DNA of 64,000 nucleotides from Terriglobia bacterium (GTDB lineage: Bacteria > Acidobacteriota > Terriglobia > UBA7540). Of this stretch, positions 45,500 to 53,680 are shown in pieces. The notes beneath the pieces are model-generated. The model saw only the letters and a list, made by a program, of their open reading frames with translations. It made no database searches and was not told the origin of the DNA. The position numbers and the translations under genes were made by a program. The stretch lies in the NCBI GenBank assembly GCA_030041095.1, contig JASHON010000028.1, forward strand, positions 21,575-85,574, written 5' to 3'. Numbering within the stretch: the first letter of the stretch is position 1; every line of letters begins with the position of its first letter.

Positions 45500-45647
45500 C
45501 AAGAATGCCTCCATGGAGAAATGATGGTCTTGCGAGGGAATTCGCGTGCCAAGATGTCACGCCGGGCGGCGGGTTATAGCGATGTCCGCCAGGGTCAGTG
45601 ATGATGAGCTAAGGTGGATTCCACTGTCAAGGCCATCGGTCGCTTGG

Positions 45648-48620
45648 TCATCGTGACTCTGTAAAACTTCTCTGGACCGAGTCGTTATCAGTAAGTCGCA
45701 GTCTTACCGATCCCTCATAAACATCAGAGGCGGGAAGCGGCGGACAGTCATTGCCCCAGTCAAGATCGGGGTACGCCCAAGCGCTGTTAACGTTCAGCCG
45801 CACGCGGCCGTCGCCTTGAATTTCCGCACGCACAGCGTGGGTGGCCTCGGATTCGGCACGGGCGCGAACGCCTGTCTGCGATAGGATGCCGGATGCAAAC
45901 CAGATGTTCTCTTTCTGGCTTCGGAAATCTTGGGTGCCGCGGCCGCCGGAATCATCTTTCCCAAACAAGAAAAAATCCTTCATGTCTTCCGACCACGCCC
46001 AACTGGGTGAGACCCTGTACCGATCTTCCTCAGCGGAGCCAGCAGGGCGTATTTTGTGTGCTACACCCGAACGGCGGCCAATATGATCCGCCGGATAAAC
46101 GGACCAGAGCGCCTTGCGGCTCCATGAAAGCTGGTCCGTCTCTCGCGGTAGTATATAGGCGACACCAATCTCATGCGCATTCCGTGGGATGCCTTGAATC
46201 TTGAAGTTTGTGGTAATCAATCCTCCGCCATCAATGCGAAGCTGATACTGAGCTTGAATGTCGATCTCAGAGCTGCGCCCGGGAGACTGGTAGTATCCCA
46301 GGATTTCGATGACGGCTTCGGCAGGAGTCTGAGTTGTCTTCAGGCTGTATAGCCACCAGTCGCGGAGGGTGAACGGCGCCAGATTGAGAATGGGACCTCC
46401 TTCAAGGATGCGATGGCCTTTGTAGGAAGCGTCACGAATCAGCCCTGAGACTTTGCTGAAGTTGATCTCGAACTGCTCGCCCGATACTCGTACACTATCG
46501 ATACCCTCATCCACTCGTGGCGCTGGACCATGAACGGTCGGAAAATGCCAGGCCTCCTTGCCGACCGGCAACGCGTATTCATCCAGCAGACGGCCTTCAC
46601 GGTCCTCGAATTTGATGCTGACGATATCCCCGTTCCGCCATGCGCGCGCGGGGAGCACCAGCAAGCCCGCGGCGTGAGGTGCAACATTCAGGTCTCTAAT
46701 TTGCCCTCGCTCGGAACCCACGCTCCATTCAATTGTGATTTCGTTGAGATTCGTGTGGTCAAACTCATTTCCTATCGGAATCTTCAGTGGATTTCCAGCG
46801 CCCGGGTTTTCGACATATCCATCCAGGATCCTGGCTGGTGAATAGGCCTTTTTCGCCAGCCAATACTCCGGCTTTTCGCGCCGCCAGCCGTCAATGATTC
46901 CCCATTCGCCGTAGCCCACGCAGGCATGAGGCAGCATAAAAACCTCATCAATGCTGGCCCAGATCGAACCTCCCAGGCAGCCGCTCGCCCGGAACATTCC
47001 CTCCCAGAATTCCTTAATACTCCGACCCCAATAATTCCGCACGCCCGGGTCGCGTCGGAGCGTTTGCTGGTTGTAGCAAGAGATATGCCCAAATTCATCG
47101 TTCAGCTTGGGGCGCGAGACGCTCGTAAAATCCGAGCTGGACTTCGGATAGTGCTCGCTGTAAACGTCGTAAGCTTTTACGCCCTTGGGCACCGTATCCG
47201 GATAACTGAAGATGACAGGCCGGGTGGGGTCCTCGATCTTCATGAAAGAATACTCTTTGGCGAAATTGGGTCCCCATCGGCTCTCGTTTCCGAGCGACCA
47301 CAAGATGACGGAAGGATGATCGCGGTCGCGTTCGATCATTTCGGCAAACTGGTTCATGAACTGCGGCGTGTAGTGCGGATCGTTTTCGGCATCCTCTGAC
47401 TGTGTGCCCACGAAGCAGGCTGCGGTTTCCTCTTCAACATAGAGGCCGTGACGGTCACAGGAGTCAAGAAAACTCTGTGAAGGAGGATAGTGCGAAGTGC
47501 GCACGAACTTGAAGTTGGCGTTTTTCAGCAGATTCACATCCTCTTCATCCAGGGTGGGGGTGGTGGACCTTCCGCGCGTGGGATAAACATCATGGCGGCA
47601 GCCACCGTGCAGCTTTACCGGGTCGCCGTTCACATACACCTGGTTGCCATGCACCTCCACCTTGCGAAATCCGAACTTTCTAGTAAGCGTTTCGCCTGTT
47701 GAGCCACTCAGTTTGAGCGCGGCTTCCAGCTCATAAAGACGGGGATGCTCGCAATCCCACTTGGCTGGCCGCGCAACCGGAACGCTCACGACGCCCTCAG
47801 AAGCGCGCCGCGACAGACGTAGCATGGCAGGCTGAATCAAGACGTTGTTTCCATCAGGATCCTTGAGGTTGAGTTCCAAAGTCGCATGGCGAGCGCGATC
47901 AAAGGCCATCGATGCCGTTACGCGAAGGACCGCGTTGTCGAAGGTGGAATCCAACTCGGTTTCCACATGAACCCGAGTCACATAATCAGCAGGCACTGCG
48001 AACAGCTTTACATCGCGCAGGATGCCGCCAATATAGTGCTTGGCGTAGTTGCTTTGCCAGGAGATGCTGTCCGATTCGTCCGTCACGCCGACGGTGATCC
48101 ACGCTTTCTCTCCCGCCGTAACGAAGGGCGTGATTTCACAATCCCAGGACGTGAAGCCGCCGCGGTGATCCCGAACATAGTGACCGTTCACCCAGACTCG
48201 TCCGTGACTGTAGAGTCCATCAAAACGTAAGAAAATCCTCTTGCGTTCGAAATCGGAGGGAATAGAGACGCTTGTTTTGAAGGGATATTCGGTGTCTCTG
48301 GCGATTTGGAATCCCTGCATCGTGCACTCGCCGGGAACTTCAATATCATCCCAATTGGAGGGATCAACCTCATTCGACCAAAAACGCGCGGGGGGGCGAA
48401 GAGTGAATTTCCAAATGCCGTTCAAGCTGAGACTCGGGCTTGCGACTCCTGCCGTTGCCTCGGGAATGGGAACCATCACGGACCGTGGCCAGATTGGATT
48501 GGGAACTAATTCCTCATCATCACCACCCTTCCTGGCTCGCCATCCAGCGCCGGACGCGTGAGAAAGCGCGCCGATCGCCGTGGAAGCGCCAAGCGATTTC
48601 ACAAAATGACGGCGGTTCAT
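45648..48620 (-). CDS. GH2 beta-galactosidase-like glycoside hydrolase
   Basis: The 990-aa protein starts MNRRHFVKSLGAS, a twin-arginine signal, and has the GH2 order: sugar-binding jelly roll (SLSLNGIWKFTLRP, FLRFDGLYSHGRVWVNGHYV), immunoglobulin-like domain, and TIM barrel (GFRKVEVHGNQVYVNGDPVKLHGGCRHDVYP, RTSHYPPSQSFLDSCDRHGLYVEEE). The acid/base Glu is in VILWSLGNESRWG; the nucleophile is probably the Glu of LNDEFGH. A long C-terminal beta domain follows. It removes galactose or a related sugar from side chains after export. No strong ribosome binding site is seen at 48620; the frame is open further upstream. Confidence 0.88.
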   Translation of the reverse strand: MNRRHFVKSLGASTAIGALSHASGAGWRARKGGDDEELVPNPIWPRSVMVPIPEATAGVASPSLSLNGIWKFTLRPPARFWSNEVDPSNWDDIEVPGECTMQGFQIARDTEYPFKTSVSIPSDFERKRIFLRFDGLYSHGRVWVNGHYVRDHRGGFTSWDCEITPFVTAGEKAWITVGVTDESDSISWQSNYAKHYIGGILRDVKLFAVPADYVTRVHVETELDSTFDNAVLRVTASMAFDRARHATLELNLKDPDGNNVLIQPAMLRLSRRASEGVVSVPVARPAKWDCEHPRLYELEAALKLSGSTGETLTRKFGFRKVEVHGNQVYVNGDPVKLHGGCRHDVYPTRGRSTTPTLDEEDVNLLKNANFKFVRTSHYPPSQSFLDSCDRHGLYVEEETAACFVGTQSEDAENDPHYTPQFMNQFAEMIERDRDHPSVILWSLGNESRWGPNFAKEYSFMKIEDPTRPVIFSYPDTVPKGVKAYDVYSEHYPKSSSDFTSVSRPKLNDEFGHISCYNQQTLRRDPGVRNYWGRSIKEFWEGMFRASGCLGGSIWASIDEVFMLPHACVGYGEWGIIDGWRREKPEYWLAKKAYSPARILDGYVENPGAGNPLKIPIGNEFDHTNLNEITIEWSVGSERGQIRDLNVAPHAAGLLVLPARAWRNGDIVSIKFEDREGRLLDEYALPVGKEAWHFPTVHGPAPRVDEGIDSVRVSGEQFEINFSKVSGLIRDASYKGHRILEGGPILNLAPFTLRDWWLYSLKTTQTPAEAVIEILGYYQSPGRSSEIDIQAQYQLRIDGGGLITTNFKIQGIPRNAHEIGVAYILPRETDQLSWSRKALWSVYPADHIGRRSGVAHKIRPAGSAEEDRYRVSPSWAWSEDMKDFFLFGKDDSGGRGTQDFRSQKENIWFASGILSQTGVRARAESEATHAVRAEIQGDGRVRLNVNSAWAYPDLDWGNDCPPLPASDVYEGSVRLRLTDNDSVQRSFTESR

Positions 48621-48764
48621 TTTATTGCAATCCGGCAGACTGTTGTCATTCTCGTAGGCTTTCGAGCTGCCCGACTTCTTCATCTGGCGCTTGCACGCTG
48701 CCCTCCCCAAGGGGATTTTGGATGCGGCCAGAGGCCGCACGGAGACTCCTCGCAACGACCTTGG

Positions 48765-49427
48765 CTAAAGAATTCCGTAGTCGCCAAAAACCGCCTTCGC
48801 CAGTCTTCCTTCCGCGAGTTCTTGTTTGGCCTTCTTTTCCTTCGCAGAGCGCTCCAGGGCTTTGTTGATGATTTCCTCTTCGCTTTCGCGTGGGACCACG
48901 AGAACGCCGTCGACGTCTCCGAACAGAAGATCTCCCGGCCTTACAAGAACGTCGTCAACCTCTAAGGGAACGCGAAAGGCGACCACTTGGCCCCGAACGC
49001 GTTGATCCTGGGCATAACTTCCGTAACAGAACACCGGGAAGCCCATGTTCACAATCCCAAAGGTGTCTCTGGTGTAACCGGCGAGCACAGCTCCCGTCGC
49101 CCCTCGGGCCTGCGCCGCAGTGGACATCAGTTCACCCCACAGAGCGTAGCGTGGCGAAGAGCCCGCGGCGATATAGACTTCATTCGGTCGAAGCGAGTCG
49201 AGCGCTTCAAGCATCAAGCCGAAAGGAGGGTCCGCTTCTTGGAGCACATCTGCTTCGACGACCGTCATGGCGCGTCCGGCGATGACCATGTTCTCACGCA
49301 GCGGACGGAGACGCGCCGGCAAGAACTGATGCCGCATTCCGCACGCATCCATCACGTCTCCCACGATCGCCGTGTAAAGCAGTCTTCGCATCAAGCCAAG
49401 AAGCTCTTCGTCATTCTTCCATTTCAT
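48765..49427 (-). CDS. RraA-family aldolase
   Basis: The 220-aa protein has the RraA/HMG-aldolase pattern: TAIVGDVMDACGMRHQFLP at the start, GAVLAGYTRDTFGI with the catalytic Arg-Asp, and VRPGDLLFGDVDGVLVVPRE with the metal-site region. Family members in catabolic loci cleave 4-hydroxy-2-oxo-acids to pyruvate plus an aldehyde or oxo-acid; RNase E regulators of the same fold lack such context. The position next to a sugar-acid dehydratase makes aldol cleavage of a 2-keto-3-deoxy sugar acid likely. A start at 49466 is also possible, overlapping the dehydratase gene by 4 bp. Confidence 0.85.
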   Translation of the reverse strand: MKWKNDEELLGLMRRLLYTAIVGDVMDACGMRHQFLPARLRPLRENMVIAGRAMTVVEADVLQEADPPFGLMLEALDSLRPNEVYIAAGSSPRYALWGELMSTAAQARGATGAVLAGYTRDTFGIVNMGFPVFCYGSYAQDQRVRGQVVAFRVPLEVDDVLVRPGDLLFGDVDGVLVVPRESEEEIINKALERSAKEKKAKQELAEGRLAKAVFGDYGIL

Positions 49428-49462
49428 GTGAGCACTCACTCGTTCCTCTTGTCGATTCAAAG

Positions 49463-50629
49463 TCAAACGTAAAACCCCGGCCTCGGCTCTATCACTCCGA
49501 GATGGCTTTCGACTTCATCCTCGTTCAAGTCGAAGCCCAGTCCGGGATCACTTCCGAGATGGAAAGCACCCCCCTTAACAGGAAGCGGCTTGTCCAGGAC
49601 CGTGTCTCGCCACGGGACATCAGTCAGCATAAACTCCTGTAAGAAAAAATTGGGGATGGAGGCCATCACGTGAGCTGAAGCGATGGTGGAAATCGGTCCA
49701 TTCGGGTTATGCGGAGCGATAGGGACATTGAAGCACTCGCTGAGATTGGCGATCTTGCGTAACTCAGTAATCCCGCCGCAGCGGACAACATCCGGCATCA
49801 GAATATCGGCCGCGTGCCGTTCCAGGATAGGCCGGCACATGAACCGGCTGTGCAGCCGCTCGCCCACACATACTGGCAGCGAGATCTGGCGTTTGACCTC
49901 CGCGATCGCGTCCGGAAACTCCGGACCCGCGGGCTCTTCATACCACATGCAGTTGATTTTCGCGTCTTCGATCCGGTGGGCCATTTCCACTGCCGTTGGG
50001 CCGTTGAGCATTGCGTGAGTTTCAACGGCGATGGGGAAATCATGGCCCACAGCCTCTTGCACCGCGACGAGGCGCTGGATGGCCATGTCCTTTTGTCGCG
50101 GAGTAAGCGCGAGATTCTCAGAAAGATCGCGGCCATACCAATAGCTGGTATGGGCGAACGGGTCCATCTTGCAGGCGGTAAATCCCTGCGCCTTCATTGC
50201 GCGCGCCTCTCGCGCATAATCCTCCGGAGTGCCTTCCCCGCCCAGGAACCAATAATTCGCGTAGAGCTTGATGGTCTTCCGATAAGCGCCGCCCAGCATC
50301 TCATAGATTGGCAACCCTGCTCGCTTCCCCGCAATATCCCAAAGAGCGATGTCGATGGCGCTGATGGCGCTTAGAACCGGCCCGGCCTGGCCCATCCAGT
50401 TCAAATCCCGATAGAGCTTGGTCCAGATGTAATCGATCCGCGAAGCGTCTTCGCCAACAAGCATTTGTCCCACATGCCGGCACGCGTCAGCGACGAGCGG
50501 GCTGCCCGGCCAGTTGGTTGCTTCTCCAATTCCCGTCAGGGCCTCGTTCGTGGACACCTTCACCAGCGTCCAGTTGTATTTGATTCCCTCCACCAGCCAG
50601 GTCTTGACCTTTTCTATTTTCAATGCCAC
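49463..50629 (-). CDS. Enolase-superfamily sugar-acid dehydratase (galactonate dehydratase-like)
   Basis: The 388-aa protein is a mandelate racemase/muconate lactonizing enzyme: N-terminal capping domain (KIEKVKTWLVEG, GIGEATNWPGSP, LWDIAGKRAGLPIYEMLGG) and barrel with metal ligands in IAVETH, WYEEPAGP and CVGERL, Lys in ACKMDPF, and the His in NVPIAPHNPNGPIST. The ExH arrangement at the first ligand is that of galactonate/mannonate dehydratase-type members. It dehydrates a sugar acid to a 2-keto-3-deoxy acid; the exact sugar is unknown. GTG 50629 was chosen because GGAG lies 7 nt upstream. Confidence 0.88.
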   Translation of the reverse strand: MALKIEKVKTWLVEGIKYNWTLVKVSTNEALTGIGEATNWPGSPLVADACRHVGQMLVGEDASRIDYIWTKLYRDLNWMGQAGPVLSAISAIDIALWDIAGKRAGLPIYEMLGGAYRKTIKLYANYWFLGGEGTPEDYAREARAMKAQGFTACKMDPFAHTSYWYGRDLSENLALTPRQKDMAIQRLVAVQEAVGHDFPIAVETHAMLNGPTAVEMAHRIEDAKINCMWYEEPAGPEFPDAIAEVKRQISLPVCVGERLHSRFMCRPILERHAADILMPDVVRCGGITELRKIANLSECFNVPIAPHNPNGPISTIASAHVMASIPNFFLQEFMLTDVPWRDTVLDKPLPVKGGAFHLGSDPGLGFDLNEDEVESHLGVIEPRPGFYV

Positions 50630-50719
50630 CCGCGTTCTCCATTCACAGCCGTTGTCATGTGCACGCCGATTTCCGGCTGTCATCAAGGTTACTGCCAGTC
50701 TCCGAATGCAGCGTGACTC

Positions 50720-51490
50720 TCACTTTTTGAAAAGACAGGCCGTCATTCCTCCGTCTGAAATGAACTCCGAGCCGGTAATGAAGCTCGCGTCGTCGCTGGC
50801 CAGAAATGCAACCAATTTGCCGATGTCGCGAGGTGTTCCAAATCGCCCAATCGGATGGAATTTCAGATATTCGGCGCGTGCCTGCCGAGGATCTTCAAAT
50901 GAGTCGAAAAACTCCTGGAGCAGTGGTGTATCAATCGTTCCAGGACTTACTGCGTTCACGCGGATGCCCATCGGCGCGCATTCCAGCGCAAGAGCGCGAG
51001 TGAAGCCGAGGATGCCAGCCTTTGAAGCCGCATAAGCGGTGAATCCTTCGATGGTGGCCGTTGCATGGACAGAAGAGATGTTCACGATGACGCCGCCGCC
51101 CTTCGCCAGATGCGGAACTGCCCATTTGGAGCAAAGGTAAATCCCTTTCAGGTTGACGTCCAAGATTCCATCCCATTCGCGCGGGTCGAGATCGACCATG
51201 GGTTTGTTTCCTTGACGGCCTGCATTGTTCACCAGGATATCCAAACGGCCGTACTCCCGTACAGCTGCTTCGATGGCCTTTGCAGCGCCAGCCGGCGTAC
51301 TGATATCTGAAACCATGACAGCCGCAGAGGCTCCTCGCGACAAGAGGAGCCCTTGGGTTTCATACGCTGCTTGCTGTTTGACATCGTTGATGAGAACCGC
51401 GGCGCCTTCCTCGGAAAGGCACTCGGCGATCCCACGGCCAATGCCCGACCCGGCGCCCGTCACCATCGCGACTCTGCCATCGAGCTTCAT
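50720..51490 (-). CDS. SDR-family sugar dehydrogenase candidate
   Basis: The 256-aa protein is a classical short-chain dehydrogenase: cofactor motif VTGAGSGIGRG, LVNNAGRQG, catalytic Ser in IVNISSVHA and YAASK. An acidic residue after the second strand (LINDV) suggests NAD preference. Between the transporter and the sugar-acid dehydratase, oxidation of a deoxy-sugar such as L-rhamnose or L-fucose to its lactone is the most likely role (inference). GGGGAAG lies before the ATG. Confidence 0.9.
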   Translation of the reverse strand: MKLDGRVAMVTGAGSGIGRGIAECLSEEGAAVLINDVKQQAAYETQGLLLSRGASAAVMVSDISTPAGAAKAIEAAVREYGRLDILVNNAGRQGNKPMVDLDPREWDGILDVNLKGIYLCSKWAVPHLAKGGGVIVNISSVHATATIEGFTAYAASKAGILGFTRALALECAPMGIRVNAVSPGTIDTPLLQEFFDSFEDPRQARAEYLKFHPIGRFGTPRDIGKLVAFLASDDASFITGSEFISDGGMTACLFKK

Positions 51491-51537
51491 GTCTTCCCCC
51501 GCACTTCACTCACGCTCTTCTCGTCCGTCGTGACTTT

Positions 51538-52545
51538 TCACCGTCCGAGTTTTCCGAAAGGAATGAGGATGACCGCAATGACGATCAGCGCTAACCCTTC
51601 CCAGAGAAGTTGCTTGGCGGCGGAAGGCGCATTCTTCCACTCTCCCCTCCACCACCCGCAGAGCACCGCGACTCCAATCGACAGGGAAATCAGAACCGGC
51701 CAGCCGATCACGGCGCCCCAACTCCCCATTCTCGATGCTCCGATACCGTACAAATAGAAGCTTCCAATCCACATCAAACCCATCGCGCTGGCCCATCCGA
51801 AGTTACCATAGGCTTTTGTGGCAAAGAGATTCTGGAAGTTCCGCCTTTTTTTCATCCGCACAATGCAATAGGCACAATTAATCAGCCCTCCCAACGTGAA
51901 GAATACAAGCCAAACAGCGTCGCCGGCCAGAGAAGCAGACGCTCCCGCCTCGCGCGCCGCTTGAATGGTATGAGTGCCGAAGGCCAGTCCCAGATTCGGC
52001 AGAGCACTCAGACACCCCGCCACGATGGCGATCGCGAGACCCGAAACAAATTGAGCAGGCAGCTTTCCGGAGGTTGATGCGGTGGATTCTCGTCGGGCCC
52101 CTGCCATGGAAGAAATGGTGACACCGGCGATTGCTATCGCTGTGCCAACAAGGATGCACAGACTGCGCCCCACCAGGATTTCACCACCAACCCACAACAA
52201 AAGCGGCAAGAGAGTGCCAACAGCCGCATTCAAGCCCATGATGACGGGATAGCCGAGAGCCAGGCCCAGCTTGTCCATCCCCAGGCCAAAGAGAATCGCG
52301 CCCACGCCCCAACCGATGCCAAACAACACCAACACGACCAGTTCGTGGTGCGGCGCCGCGCTGAAGATCGCACGCGGCGAAGGAAGCAGTAGCAAAGCTG
52401 CAGCCCAGTTGAAAACCAGCATCCCGAACAGACTGAACATGAACCAGGTGTGCTCCCATGCCCATTGGCGCGTGAACCCCAGAGGTACAAGAAAGACTCC
52501 TTGCAGCGCGGCAGCGAAGACCACTAGGAGCAAACCGGTAATCAT
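51538..52545 (-). CDS. RhaT-type sugar-proton symporter
   Basis: The 335-aa membrane protein has about ten hydrophobic segments; FLVPLGFTRQWAWEHTWFMFSLFGMLVFNW near the start, GWGVGAILFGLGMDKLGLALGYPVIMGLNAAVGTLLPL and the YGIGASRMGSWGAVIGWPV segment are characteristic of the L-rhamnose transporter RhaT. It imports a sugar with protons across the inner membrane. This supports a deoxy-hexose as the locus substrate, although RhaT-like proteins in this phylum may carry other sugars. ATG 52545 was taken over the overlapping GTG at 52548. Confidence 0.88.
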   Translation of the reverse strand: MITGLLLVVFAAALQGVFLVPLGFTRQWAWEHTWFMFSLFGMLVFNWAAALLLLPSPRAIFSAAPHHELVVLVLFGIGWGVGAILFGLGMDKLGLALGYPVIMGLNAAVGTLLPLLLWVGGEILVGRSLCILVGTAIAIAGVTISSMAGARRESTASTSGKLPAQFVSGLAIAIVAGCLSALPNLGLAFGTHTIQAAREAGASASLAGDAVWLVFFTLGGLINCAYCIVRMKKRRNFQNLFATKAYGNFGWASAMGLMWIGSFYLYGIGASRMGSWGAVIGWPVLISLSIGVAVLCGWWRGEWKNAPSAAKQLLWEGLALIVIAVILIPFGKLGR

Positions 52546-52722
52546 CACATTTCATTGATGCAGGGTACCGTTCTCACGGTATTGGCCGCGCGAGCGTGAG
52601 TTCATCCCACGGCCAGCCGGAGCGCCACCGGGTCGCACTGGATCACGGATGTGGCGGCGGCTAGACCCGGCGAGGTTGCCGATGCTTTGATCGCACCCGC
52701 CTGCTGCGCCGCCTGGACGATA

Positions 52723-53466
52723 CTATCGTTTCCGATCTGAGATCAGATCCAAGCCGACATTGTGCAGATGCTCGAGCATCGCTCGTTCGGCTGCCTCGGC
52801 TTCGCCCTTGATGATGGCATCGACAATGGCTCGATGGTCCTTTGCCATCTGAGCTCGATCAGGCGCTCGAGCCGCACTCATTTCCCGGCTTTTGCGGAGC
52901 AACGGCGCCAGCATCTTGTTCAGTTGGGTGAGGATCGGATTTCCTGCGGCCTCGATGATGGCCGCATGGAGTTGCAAGTCGTAACGCCCCAATTCCCGCC
53001 AACTCTTGCCGTTCTTTTCAATGAGCATCCGCTCCCCTTCAATTCGCTGCAACTGCGCCGCCGTCGCCCGGGTCGCGGCCAAACGCGCGGCCTGGGGCTC
53101 GATCATTTTCCTGACCTCCAGGAGGTCCAACATATCGAAGTTCGTATGGAGCAATTCGACCTTGGAGGGCCAGCCCGAGCGAAGAGCATCCACGGACCTG
53201 ACGTACGTGCCGTCTCCCTGACGGCTTTCGAGGACATCAAGGATGCTCAGGGCTTTGATGGCCTCTCGAACGGCGGGCCGGCCCACGCCCAGCTTTTCGG
53301 CGAGAGCGCGCTCAGGCAGCAATTTTGTGCCTGGCTCGAAGCCCCCATTCTCGATGAGGTCTCTCAACATCATCAGGGCTCTCGATCGATCCAGGGGATT
53401 CTTAGGCCCTCGACTTTTCGCACGGCGCCGGCCAGGAGAGATCACCGCTTGCGTCACGTCTCGCAT
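52723..53466 (-). CDS. FCD/GntR-family transcriptional regulator
   Basis: The 247-aa protein has a winged helix (FEPGTKLLPERALAEKLGVGRPAVREAIKALSILDVLESRQGDGTYV, about residues 40-90) and a C-terminal all-helical FCD domain (LEVRKMIEPQAARLAATRAT, LQLHAAIIEAAGNPILTQL, KDHRAIVDAIIKGEAEAAERAMLEHL), which binds metal and small acids. Such FadR-subfamily proteins commonly repress sugar-acid genes until the acid is present. It is divergent from the TonB receptor gene, and a site resembling FadR-type operators lies between them. Confidence 0.92.
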   Translation of the reverse strand: MRDVTQAVISPGRRRAKSRGPKNPLDRSRALMMLRDLIENGGFEPGTKLLPERALAEKLGVGRPAVREAIKALSILDVLESRQGDGTYVRSVDALRSGWPSKVELLHTNFDMLDLLEVRKMIEPQAARLAATRATAAQLQRIEGERMLIEKNGKSWRELGRYDLQLHAAIIEAAGNPILTQLNKMLAPLLRKSREMSAARAPDRAQMAKDHRAIVDAIIKGEAEAAERAMLEHLHNVGLDLISDRKR

Positions 53467-53558
53467 AGGGTAAGACCATTCCGTTTAAGTTGTGCTCGCA
53501 CTTACTATTTAGCCCATGCGGCGCGCTCTGTCAACCGATAGGCGCGGGTAAAAGTGGC

Positions 53559-53587
53559 TTGACATTGGCGGGAATGCTTGCTATATC
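53559..53587 (+). promoter_or_regulatory. Promoter candidate 1 for the TonB receptor
   Basis: A perfect TTGACA and TATATC are spaced by 17 bp, about 95 bp upstream of the receptor start codon. The -35 box is exact and the -10 box matches at four positions. Confidence 0.5.
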
Positions 53588-53589
53588 GC

Positions 53590-53618
53590 TTGTTGTATTG
53601 TGGTCGTACCTTTATAAG
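53590..53618 (+). promoter_or_regulatory. Promoter candidate 2 with FadR-type operator-like site
   Basis: TTGTTG and TATAAG are spaced by 17 bp. The spacer contains TGGTCGTACCT (53601-53611), which fits the GT-N3-AC core of operators bound by FadR-subfamily GntR proteins (TGGTnnnACCA-like). A bound repressor here would block polymerase, and the divergent gene encodes exactly such a regulator. Confidence 0.4.
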
Positions 53619-53680
53619 ATCGGCAGTACCAATCGGAGGTGAAGCGCCGGTCGGGCGCGCAAAGGTGGGGAGGAGGCTGT

